Positions 1 to 5,612 of a stretch of DNA of 5,612 nt are shown piece after piece. The notes under the pieces were generated by a model that searched no databases, had not been told where the DNA came from, and worked only from the letters and a program-made list of their open reading frames with translations. Every line of letters begins with the position of its first letter. Within the stretch, counting starts at the first letter, position 1. The translations under genes were made by a program, and so were the position numbers. Source of the stretch: Oscillospiraceae bacterium (GTDB lineage Bacteria; Bacillota; Clostridia; Oscillospirales; Ruminococcaceae). The stretch lies in assembly GCA_031253365.1 (NCBI GenBank), contig JAIRWE010000090.1:1-5612 (forward strand), given 5' to 3'.

Positions 1-69
1 TCGGCGACGCTCACCACGACGGGCGGCGTTAAGGAAACCGTGAGCGATTACATTGAGAAGACGTATTGA
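1..69 (+). CDS. C-terminal end of an unidentified protein (5' truncated)
   Basis: The first frame is open from the window edge to a TGA at 67-69 and encodes 22 residues ending in VKETVSDYIEKTY. The other two forward frames hit stops by about position 42, and the codons used (GCG, ACG, GGC) match those of the large genes downstream, so this is probably the real tail of a gene. The tail is polar, and its last dozen residues look helical. Too little is present to name a family; it does not resemble the C-terminal end shared by the two large lipoproteins downstream. A weak hairpin with a T run follows 17 nt after the stop, consistent with the end of a transcription unit. Confidence 0.55.
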   Translation, partial: SATLTTTGGVKETVSDYIEKTY

Positions 70-86
70 CGGACGGAAAATCATAA

Positions 87-112
87 TATAAAAGAGGGAC
101 GCCTTTTTTATA
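87..112 (+). terminator. weak terminator-like hairpin after the first gene
   Basis: Bases 87-97 can pair with 102-112 around a GACG loop, giving an 11-bp stem with one G-T wobble. The 3' arm contains six consecutive T (104-109). The stem is AT-rich apart from two G-C pairs next to the loop, and the T run lies inside the stem, so it is at best a weak intrinsic terminator for the gene ending at 69. TTGACG (66-71) and TATAAA (87-92) in the same place could instead be a promoter, but their 15-nt spacing is short. Confidence 0.35.
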
Positions 113-114
113 AA

Positions 115-155
115 CCGCCGGAAGCGGCGCGTATGCCATGCGCTCGGTTCGGCGG
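115..155 (+). other. GC-rich stem-loop in the leader of the cysteine-rich gene
   Basis: An outer stem pairs 115-122 with 148-155 (eight pairs, one wobble). An inner stem pairs 127-132 with 138-143 around a five-base loop. The two stems are separated by a symmetric 4+4 internal loop. No U tract follows, so this is not an intrinsic terminator, and I recognise no riboswitch or known RNA family. It could be a 5' leader structure or a dispersed intergenic repeat. The rest of 156-225 shows no convincing gene or promoter. Confidence 0.35.
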
Positions 156-225
156 GGTTATGCGGCGAACGGAATACGGGTAATCCACTGCAGAGGATTG
201 TTTTGTATGACGTGAAATCTTGTGG

Positions 226-232
226 AAGGAGG
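226..232 (+). promoter_or_regulatory. ribosome binding site fixing the start at 242
   Basis: A perfect AAGGAGG lies 9 nt upstream of the ATG at 242, the normal distance. It falls inside a possible longer reading frame that would begin at a TTG at 203. That longer start would put 13 polar residues ahead of an otherwise typical signal peptide, so 242 is preferred. Confidence 0.85.
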
Positions 233-241
233 AACGGCATT

Positions 242-586
242 ATGAAAAAGCTGAGCAAAAAAGTTGTGGCACTTGTCGCGGCGTGTGTGATGGTTGTTTC
301 TACGGCGATTTCAGTTTCAGCGGCTCATGCAGTAGGTTGCGGAGCCACAGGAACAACTTCGGTTTGCGGTACGAATTTGGGAACAACAGGTAGCGCACAC
401 ACATTGTACAAAGCCGAAAACGGTCAAGTGGTTACCTGTTTTACACTTGCGCAGGCTCGGATGCATTCAATTTACTGCATCGGATGTGGCAATTTTTGTC
501 CAGCAATGTGGGAAGGATATGCTATATTACCCATCAATACTGTCCTGACCAAATCAATATGTGCAAATAGTATGTTTAGGTTTTAG
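242..586 (+). CDS. small secreted cysteine-rich protein, C-terminus probably frameshifted
   Basis: As read, the frame gives 114 aa. Residues 1-27 form a Sec signal peptide: KK-rich start, hydrophobic VVALVAACVMVV core, and likely cleavage after VSA. The mature part is small and Cys/Gly/Thr-rich, with C33, C42, C66, C79, C82 (a CxxC in YCIGCG), C86 and C107, plus H53 and H75. This spacing suggests disulfides or a metal site. It resembles small secreted Cys/His proteins of Clostridia as I remember them, but I cannot name a family. After residue 85 the frame loses this character; a -1 shift at the T run 493-497 restores it and gives a 109-aa protein with eight cysteines after the signal, ending at 570. 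The frame read here runs on into the hairpin at 575-615, which encodes its last residues (MFRF). Codons ACA, GCA, GGA and TCA are common here and rare in the neighbours, suggesting a different origin. A perfect AAGGAGG sets the start. It may be a pseudogene, a sequencing error at the homopolymer, or, less likely, a recoded gene. Confidence 0.7.
   Translation: MKKLSKKVVALVAACVMVVSTAISVSAAHAVGCGATGTTSVCGTNLGTTGSAHTLYKAENGQVVTCFTLAQARMHSIYCIGCGNFCPAMWEGYAILPINTVLTKSICANSMFRF
496..570 (+). other. displaced C-terminal segment of the cysteine-rich protein (-1 frame)
   Basis: Reading from 496 in the -1 frame gives 24 codons and a TAG at 568-570. The peptide begins LSSNVG, contains CYITHQYC (C-x3-H-x2-C) and ends NMCK, directly continuing the CxxCG motif of the upstream frame. 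Joined at residue 85 this yields eight cysteines after the signal peptide (33, 42, 66, 79, 82, 94, 101, 108), an even number. The in-frame alternative has seven and a nondescript tail. The join lies in TTTTT at 493-497, where one extra T would repair the gene. Confidence 0.65.
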
Positions 587-615
587 CCGTAAAAAGTTTA
601 CGGCTAAAACCTAAA
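575..615 (+). terminator. perfect 19-bp hairpin, possible terminator or mRNA-stabilising stem
   Basis: Bases 575-593 are the exact reverse complement of 597-615, with a three-base AAG loop. Only a partly T-rich stretch (TCTGTCT, 616-622) follows, so efficiency as an intrinsic terminator is uncertain. It lies between the cysteine-rich gene and the lipoprotein operon. It starts 4 nt after the -1-frame stop at 570 but overlaps the stop of the frame as read (584-586). Alternatives are a processing or stabilising stem that separates expression of the two units, or a repeat remnant. Confidence 0.65.
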
Positions 616-628
616 TCTGTCTAAAAAC

Positions 629-635
629 GGAAAGG
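629..635 (+). promoter_or_regulatory. ribosome binding site favouring the start at 648
   Basis: GGAAAGG directly abuts an ATG at 636, leaving no spacing, but lies 12 nt before the in-frame ATG at 648. The latter is the workable distance, if slightly long, and gives a standard MKK lipoprotein signal. No clear -35/-10 pair is visible between the hairpin at 575-615 and this site, so the promoter may lie upstream of the hairpin. Confidence 0.6.
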
Positions 636-647
636 ATGTTCAACACT

Positions 648-2942
648 ATGAAAAAATCAGTCTGCGTCATATTGGCAATCTCTATGCTGTTACCCCTCGT
701 AAGCTGTAAGGATAACGGGGACGAGGGCGGGGGCGAGAGCGGCGGCGTTGATTTTTATATAACCGAAGAGTTGGACAGAATCAGACTTGACTATATATAC
801 GCCTTTGATGATAACGACGGCGAATTGGTTTTGGTGGGGCAGAGGAACGAAACCGTCGGTTCGGATAATGAAATTGATGTCGATTATTTGGTTTACACGT
901 TTGACGGCGACGGTAATGTGATAAGCGAAAACGAATTAGAGCTAATCGGCGACAGCGCGGATATTCTCTGCGTCGACATCCGCGCGGACGGATTAGCCGC
1001 GACCGTTCAGCGGGATTATTTGACGCGGGAACTGTATTACGCGGTTTACGGCAAAGACGGCGGCAAACCCGCAGGGAGCGTTTTGCTCGGGGTTACGGAA
1101 GATGAAATAATATCCGTTTCCTCCGGCTTGGTTCACGACGCGGACGGCGGGTTTTATATTCTGTCCAACGACAAAATCTCCGTATATGACGCCAAAGGCG
1201 AATTATTGTTTGAACTTCAAAACGACGGCGTGACGATAAACGGAATATACAAGACGAGAGAGGGGGGTGTTTTCGCGGCGCGGTATATACCGTCCAAAAG
1301 CGGATGCGTCCTTTCCGAAATCAATCTTGGGGGAAAGGCTTACGGGCGCGAATACGTCATAGGCGCGGGCGCTGAATATATAACCGGCGTTGGCGAATAC
1401 GACTTGTTTGAATGCGATATAAAAGCGGTAAACGGATTAGCGGTGGAAACCGGCAAACGCAGGGAAATAATTAACTGGGAAAAGCAAAATATAGAGTTTA
1501 ATACCGCGGGGCAGATTAACAATTTCAAATACGTCGCCATTACCGACGATTTCGATATATTTTGCCTGAAGTTTGAATACGCGGACGAGGGCGTATTCAC
1601 GGGCGGGACGTTTTCGCTTTTGCGTTTCAAATATGTAGACTCTTCGCGGGCGGACGCTTCGGAGGGTTACGCGCCGGACGGGCGTACGGTAATATCGCTT
1701 TCGTCCGTAAGCTCGGAGCCTCTTATCAACGCGGCGGTTACGTTGTTTAACAAGAACAATACGGAATACCGCATAGAAACGAAAACCTACGCGCGAAATG
1801 TTCAGGGCAGCTTAGAAGACGCCTTTTTGGAGTTGGAATTGGCGGCGACAAGATTCAACCTTGACCTTATCGCGGGTAACGCGCCCGATATTATGGTCGT
1901 GAACGGACTGCCTTACCAAAGTTTTGCCGACAAGGGCGTTTTCGCGGATTTATACGAATTTATCGACAAAGACCCCGATGTTGACAGGAGCGACTATCTT
2001 GAAAATATCCTGTCGGCTTTAGAAACGGACGGCAAACTTTATTCCGTGCCGCCCTGCTTTACCGTAAATACGCTCATAGGCAAATCTTCGGAACTGGGGG
2101 AAAATCCCGGCTGGACTTGGAAAGAGTTCGGCGCGGCCTTAAATAAAAAACCCGACAACATAAGACCTATAGCGGGTGAGATGACTTTTTCGAGACTATT
2201 CTTTTTTGGCAGGGCATTCCCCTTTGTTCTTGACAGCTTTATCGACTTGGAATCCGGCAAATGCTCTTTTGAAAACGAGGATTTTTATGAGTTTCTCAAA
2301 CAGGCGCTCAGATATCCGGCAAAGGTTGACGACAGCGAATATTGGATATATTCCGGTTTCGATATAGGAGACCCTTGGCTGATGGGGATACTCCTAAGCG
2401 ATTTCTATACGGTCAAGAGGTATGAAACGGCTTTATTCAAAGAGGATATTGTCTTTAAAGGTTATCCGGCAAGCAAAGGAGGCACGGCGGGTTCGTCAAT
2501 TTTACCCGGTGCGCGCACCGCCGTCTCGGCACAGGGCAAAAATAAAGACGCCGCATGGGAATTTGTAAAACTTTTGATTACGGATTGTCAGGAAGTCGCG
2601 GGGAAAAACGGATTCCCCATAAAGATATCGGAATATGACCGCTTAATGAAAGAAGCCAAAGAAAAACTTCCCCCAACTCTTGACGTCGTCCGCGTTCCTG
2701 TCGACTCAAACAACCCCAACGGCCCGAAACACGAAATAAGAATTGAACCCAACACGGACGACGATAATCGGAAGGTGTTTGACTTTATCAAATCTCTTAC
2801 GGTATTCCGCAACGGCGACGTTACGATTACGACTATCGTGGAAGAAGAAGCCGCCGCGTATTTCGCGGGGCAAAAACCCCCCGAGGAAGTCGCGGCTGTT
2901 ATACAAAACAGGGTTTCGCTTTATCTCGCGGAGACGGGTTGA
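648..2942 (+). CDS. large lipoprotein: beta-propeller-like region plus solute-binding-protein-like domain (paralogue A)
   Basis: 764 aa. Residues 1-20 are a lipoprotein signal with lipobox LVSC (Cys20), so the mature protein should be anchored outside the membrane; a Gly/Glu/Asp-rich linker follows. Residues about 30-340 are beta-rich with repeated Asp/Gly turns (FDGDGNV, DADGGFYIL, YDAKGELLF), as in beta-propellers, and hold an REIINW motif (272-277) that recurs in the next gene. From about 345 the sequence resembles ABC-type extracellular solute-binding proteins: a strand then SEPLINAAVTLFNKNN, GNAPDIMVV (about 411), KGVFADLYEFIDKDPD, GWTWKEF (488-494), DAAWEFVKLL and a tail YFAGQK...VIQNRVSLYLAETG. 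Such proteins are usually 400-450 aa, so this is an extended form. No permease or ATPase is in view and the ligand is unknown. The next gene is a paralogue 16 nt downstream, probably co-transcribed. An ATG at 636 is a possible alternative start. Confidence 0.88.
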   Translation: MKKSVCVILAISMLLPLVSCKDNGDEGGGESGGVDFYITEELDRIRLDYIYAFDDNDGELVLVGQRNETVGSDNEIDVDYLVYTFDGDGNVISENELELIGDSADILCVDIRADGLAATVQRDYLTRELYYAVYGKDGGKPAGSVLLGVTEDEIISVSSGLVHDADGGFYILSNDKISVYDAKGELLFELQNDGVTINGIYKTREGGVFAARYIPSKSGCVLSEINLGGKAYGREYVIGAGAEYITGVGEYDLFECDIKAVNGLAVETGKRREIINWEKQNIEFNTAGQINNFKYVAITDDFDIFCLKFEYADEGVFTGGTFSLLRFKYVDSSRADASEGYAPDGRTVISLSSVSSEPLINAAVTLFNKNNTEYRIETKTYARNVQGSLEDAFLELELAATRFNLDLIAGNAPDIMVVNGLPYQSFADKGVFADLYEFIDKDPDVDRSDYLENILSALETDGKLYSVPPCFTVNTLIGKSSELGENPGWTWKEFGAALNKKPDNIRPIAGEMTFSRLFFFGRAFPFVLDSFIDLESGKCSFENEDFYEFLKQALRYPAKVDDSEYWIYSGFDIGDPWLMGILLSDFYTVKRYETALFKEDIVFKGYPASKGGTAGSSILPGARTAVSAQGKNKDAAWEFVKLLITDCQEVAGKNGFPIKISEYDRLMKEAKEKLPPTLDVVRVPVDSNNPNGPKHEIRIEPNTDDDNRKVFDFIKSLTVFRNGDVTITTIVEEEAAAYFAGQKPPEEVAAVIQNRVSLYLAETG
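2893..2942 (+). repeat. 50-nt direct repeat, copy 1, at the 3' end of paralogue A
   Basis: This stretch matches 5189-5238 at 49 of 50 bases, the only difference being G at 2933 against A at 5229. It encodes the C-terminal end AVIQNRVSLYLAETG plus the stop. The match stops at the TGA; the bases after it differ (GATTT against AAAAC). Confidence 0.95.
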
Positions 2943-2947
2943 GATTT

Positions 2948-2952
2948 GGAGA
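2948..2952 (+). promoter_or_regulatory. ribosome binding site fixing the start at 2959
   Basis: GGAGA lies 6 nt before the ATG at 2959. The same frame is open further upstream to 2743, but that part overlaps paralogue A, is unusually Arg/Lys-rich and would bury the signal peptide, so 2959 is the start. Confidence 0.75.
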
Positions 2953-2958
2953 ATCTTT

Positions 2959-5238
2959 ATGAAAAAAATAATCATACTTTTTATCGCGATGTCAATATCA
3001 TTATCTTTTTCGAGCTGCGGCAAAGCCCAAAACAACGCGGAAGCGGACGGCGAAACATTTGCCGCCCCTTATGAGGTTATGCTGTCGGGCATAGAAATCG
3101 GCGAGGTGTATTCCTTTGAGCGTTTTGAGGATAAAATTATATTGATAGGCGGCGGAATCGGCGATACGGGGGCGACGACAGTCAAGGTGCTGACATTCGA
3201 TTCGGAGGGCGTGTTGACAGGCGATACCATTCTTGTCAACCCCGACGATGAGGACGAATACACGCTTAATTGGACGTCGTTCGCAGTAGATTCGCGGGGG
3301 AATATATGGATGTCGGCTGAAAAACGGGAAAGGGCGGTCGGACCCGAATCGACGGAAGCGTCTTTAAATAAAGAAAGCTGCCTTTATTGCTTCGGCGGCG
3401 ACGGCGGCATACTCAAAACGATTCGGCTCGATAACGTGACGCTCGGCAACTATCCCTTGTCAAACGCGAACTCCAAAATGTTCGTCGGTAACGACGGCAG
3501 GTTTTACATATACGGGTACGATTTCTTTGAAAGATATCTCATTATTTTAGATGAAAACGGAAATATGCTATGTGAGATAAACGACCCGAATATTAAGAAT
3601 ATATTGAAGCTGCCCGACGGACAGGTATGCGCGGGCGTCGAGCGAAATACGGGCGACGGGTTCGGAATGGAAATCGTTGAAATTAACGCCGAAAAAGGCG
3701 GTTACGGCGGTAGAGAATACTATTATCCCGTCAGCGATTCATCGACAGTCTTTGTCGGCGGGAACGACGTGTTTGACCTGCTTGAATGTAACGCGGACGG
3801 CGTTTACGGTCATAATACCGAAAACAAAACGCGGGAAGAACTGCTCAATTGGACGGAACGCGGCATTAACGGCCGGGAACGGTATCAATCGGGGCTGCTT
3901 GACGGTATCACACTCTTTGGGGACAGATACGTTTATGCGTTATTATATGAATACTCGGGGAATTCAAGCGCGGCGAACCGTATAACGCGCGATACAAAAA
4001 CAACCCTAATAAAGATAAACGCGGCTGAAAAGCCGGCGGATACGCATACGAAAACCATTACCGCGGCGGCGCTTTATGACGACGACGTTCTTGAACAAAT
4101 GATATGGAATTTCAACCTCGCGGGCGGCGAATACAAAACGGAGCTTAAAACATACGCGGCGGACGCAAGCGGCGACGCGCTGACTCTGTTTAATTTGGAC
4201 GTTTTAGCGGGAAATATGCCGGACGTCGTTTTCTTCTCAAAGGACGCGCCTTTTAAAAGCTATGCCTCAAAAGGGCTTTTCGCGGATTTATATGAATTGT
4301 TCGACAAAGACCCTGATACGGATAAGGGTGATTATCTGCCCAATATATTGAAAATATTTGAAACGAACGGAGGGCTTTATGCTTTCGCGCCCTCGTTCAA
4401 CGTGCAAACGGTTATCGGCAAGGCTTCCGACGTGGGGAATAAGCCGGGCTGGACTTGGAAGGAGTATTTTTCGCTCATAAGCGGCAGACCGGAAGGAACG
4501 ATTCCCATCGCGAACGATTTCTATATTCCTACCACAAGGGAATGGGCGTTCAGATTAGCCGTGAGAATGAGGATTTTTGATTTTGTCGATTATGAAAAAG
4601 GCAAATGCTATTTTACGGGCGACGACTTTACGGGGCTTTTTAGAATCGCCGACGCTTATCCGCCGGGAGGGAATGGTATTGAAACCTTTGACCTGAAAAA
4701 CGGAAATCCCCTGCTTTTATATTCAGCTCTCTCCGGTTTCGGCGATGCGTCCACCACAAGATATGAGGCGCTTTTCGGAGATGAGATAACATATATCGGC
4801 TATCCCGCCGACGGAAAAAGCAACGGCTCCGCCGCAGATTTTTGGACGCCTTTCTCCATATCAAGCAACGCCGCGGAAAAGGACGGCGCTTGGAGCTTTA
4901 TAAAATACCTCCTTACCGATTATCAGGATACGGCGGGCGATAACTCCTTTGGAACGTTAGCGGGATTCCCCGTAAAAATCACGGCGTTAGACGGATATAT
5001 CCAAAAGGTTCTTGACGATTATCAGCCGAATGATTTCTACAGGCAGCCCGAAGAAAAAGATTACCGCAAAATTGTCGAACTCATCAGTGAAATTACCGTT
5101 TCATACGAATGGGAGCCAAGGTTAAGCGCGATAATCGAGGAGGAATCCGCCTACTATTTCGCCGGGCAAAAAACCACCGATGAAGTCACGGCTGTTATAC
5201 AAAACAGGGTTTCGCTTTATCTCGCGGAAACGGGTTGA
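2959..5238 (+). CDS. large lipoprotein: beta-propeller-like region plus solute-binding-protein-like domain (paralogue B)
   Basis: 759 aa, same architecture as the preceding gene. The signal peptide (MKKIIILFIAMSISLS) ends in lipobox FSSC with Cys20, so a surface lipoprotein is expected. Residues about 30-355 are beta-rich with repeated turns (FDSEGVL, VDSRGNIWM, GNDGRFYIY, LDENGNMLC, NADGVYG), propeller-like, and include REELLNW (292-298), the counterpart of REIINW in paralogue A. From about 362 it resembles an ABC extracellular solute-binding protein: GNMPDVVFF (about 417), KGLFADLYELFDKDPD, GWTWKEY (497-503), DGAWSFIKYLLTDYQ, and the tail YFAGQK...VIQNRVSLYLAETG. The segment before GNMPD is shorter than in paralogue A. 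The two copies are clearly duplicated but well diverged except at the 3' end, where DNA is almost identical. It starts 16 nt after paralogue A and is followed after 17 nt by another lipoprotein gene, so an operon is likely. The ligand and any transport partner are unknown. Confidence 0.88.
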   Translation: MKKIIILFIAMSISLSFSSCGKAQNNAEADGETFAAPYEVMLSGIEIGEVYSFERFEDKIILIGGGIGDTGATTVKVLTFDSEGVLTGDTILVNPDDEDEYTLNWTSFAVDSRGNIWMSAEKRERAVGPESTEASLNKESCLYCFGGDGGILKTIRLDNVTLGNYPLSNANSKMFVGNDGRFYIYGYDFFERYLIILDENGNMLCEINDPNIKNILKLPDGQVCAGVERNTGDGFGMEIVEINAEKGGYGGREYYYPVSDSSTVFVGGNDVFDLLECNADGVYGHNTENKTREELLNWTERGINGRERYQSGLLDGITLFGDRYVYALLYEYSGNSSAANRITRDTKTTLIKINAAEKPADTHTKTITAAALYDDDVLEQMIWNFNLAGGEYKTELKTYAADASGDALTLFNLDVLAGNMPDVVFFSKDAPFKSYASKGLFADLYELFDKDPDTDKGDYLPNILKIFETNGGLYAFAPSFNVQTVIGKASDVGNKPGWTWKEYFSLISGRPEGTIPIANDFYIPTTREWAFRLAVRMRIFDFVDYEKGKCYFTGDDFTGLFRIADAYPPGGNGIETFDLKNGNPLLLYSALSGFGDASTTRYEALFGDEITYIGYPADGKSNGSAADFWTPFSISSNAAEKDGAWSFIKYLLTDYQDTAGDNSFGTLAGFPVKITALDGYIQKVLDDYQPNDFYRQPEEKDYRKIVELISEITVSYEWEPRLSAIIEEESAYYFAGQKTTDEVTAVIQNRVSLYLAETG
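5189..5238 (+). repeat. 50-nt direct repeat, copy 2, at the 3' end of paralogue B
   Basis: Second copy of the repeat at 2893-2942, offset 2296 nt, with a single mismatch. The 42 bases immediately upstream (YFAGQK region) are also alike but carry about five differences, so the near-identity tapers off upstream and ends abruptly at the stop codon. Confidence 0.95.
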
Positions 5239-5255
5239 AAAACGGAGCGAATAAA

Positions 5256-5612
5256 ATGGGAAAAATAAAACTCGCGCTGTCAATAATGGTTCTGTTGTTT
5301 ACCGTATCGGCCTGCCGCAACGATAGCTACGGCGATAATGACGATAACACCTCGACGTCAAGTGAAATTCCGGTAGCCGAAAGTGTGACGGGTACAATAT
5401 CCGCGACGACCGAAACAACGGCGGCGAAAAAGCCCGCAACCTTTCGCGAGACTCTGGAATCCGAGCTTGACGAGAAAACGAATCGCCTTTTTGCGGCGTT
5501 TGTAAACGGGGATAAAGAAACGCTGGCGATGCTGAGCGGAGCGAAAGACATCTCCGCGTTTGATTTTATCGACGATATAGAATTCGCCGGATATGAAATT
5601 GAAAAAAGCGAC
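5256..5612 (+). CDS. lipoprotein of unknown function (3' truncated by the window)
   Basis: The frame opens at ATG 5256 and stays open to the window edge (119 codons, no stop). GGAG at 5244-5247 lies 8 nt upstream. Residues 1-20 are a lipoprotein signal: MGKIKLALSIMVLLF, then lipobox VSAC with Cys20. A Ser/Thr/Asp-rich linker (about 25-60) follows, probably a flexible tether, and then a mixed helical region starting FRETLESELDEKTNRLFAAFVNGDKETLAML. A short helix followed by 'NGDKETL' is reminiscent of NTF2-like lipoproteins such as DUF5104-type proteins in Clostridia, but this is a weak resemblance from a partial sequence. It follows paralogue B by 17 nt, so it is probably the next gene of the same operon. 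The C-terminus is not in view. Confidence 0.82.
   Translation, partial: MGKIKLALSIMVLLFTVSACRNDSYGDNDDNTSTSSEIPVAESVTGTISATTETTAAKKPATFRETLESELDEKTNRLFAAFVNGDKETLAMLSGAKDISAFDFIDDIEFAGYEIEKSD

Noticed and set aside
133..183. 16-codon mini-ORF (MPCARFGG...) in the leader
   Set aside because: There is no ribosome binding site, and it overlaps the GC-rich stem-loop; no evidence of translation.
203..241. TTG start extending the cysteine-rich protein by 13 residues
   Set aside because: The AAGGAGG at 226-232 lies inside this extension and is ideally placed for the ATG at 242, which gives a clean signal peptide.
493..499. Programmed -1 ribosomal frameshift site
   Set aside because: The zero-frame codons AAT TTT TGT do not form an X XXY YYZ heptamer, and the strong hairpin lies about 75 nt downstream, too far to act as the usual stimulator.
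1340..1630. Minus-strand open frame inside paralogue A
   Set aside because: It lies opposite a well-supported gene with domain-like sequence, shows no family resemblance, and has Ser/Pro/Tyr-rich shadow composition. The same applies to the minus-strand frames at 2039-2260, 2588-2812, 2706-3035, 3069-3263, 4640-4864 and 5327-5551.
2507..2520. Perfect 14-bp palindrome CGGTGCGCGCACCG
   Set aside because: It is inside the coding sequence of paralogue A and explained by GC-rich codons; there is no second copy or regulatory context.
2743..2958. 72-residue N-terminal extension of paralogue B
   Set aside because: It overlaps the coding 3' end of paralogue A, is Arg/Lys-rich shadow sequence, and would bury a normal lipoprotein signal that has its own ribosome binding site.
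3677..3985. 102-codon + strand open frame inside paralogue B
   Set aside because: It lies in another frame of a convincing gene, without a ribosome binding site or recognisable sequence.

Overview
The window looks like a piece of a Clostridia-type (Bacillota) chromosome, probably an uncultured gut or anaerobic member of the Oscillospirales/Lachnospirales. This is inferred from strong AAGGAGG-type ribosome binding sites, mid-range GC with GCG/GAC/GGC-rich codons, several short-signal lipoproteins, and the solute-binding-protein style of the two large genes. No rRNA, tRNA, CRISPR array, transposase or phage gene is visible. All supported genes lie on the + strand.

Layout: (1) 1-69 is the 3' end of a gene entering from the left, followed by a weak terminator-like hairpin (87-112). 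(2) 70-241 is intergenic, with a GC-rich stem-loop (115-155). (3) 242-586 encodes a small secreted cysteine-rich protein. Its last third appears to be out of frame: shifting by -1 at a run of five T restores a C-x3-H-x2-C-x6-C ending and a stop at 568-570. (4) 575-615 is a perfect 19-bp inverted repeat with a 3-nt loop, starting 4 nt after that restored stop. (5) 648-2942 and 2959-5238 are two tandem paralogous lipoproteins of 764 and 759 aa. Each has a signal peptide with the lipidated cysteine at position 20, a repeat-rich beta (propeller-like) N-terminal half and a C-terminal half resembling an extracellular solute-binding protein. (6) 5256-5612 is the start of a third lipoprotein, also with Cys20, which runs off the right edge.

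The three lipoprotein genes are spaced by 16 and 17 nt and are very probably one operon. The two large ones would sit on the outer face of the membrane and bind an unknown ligand; no permease or ATPase gene is in view, so a transport role is not shown. Their last 50 nt are 49/50 identical up to and including the stop codon although the rest has diverged widely, which points to local gene conversion or another recombination event. The two points most worth checking are the frameshift in the cysteine-rich gene and this duplicated 3' end.
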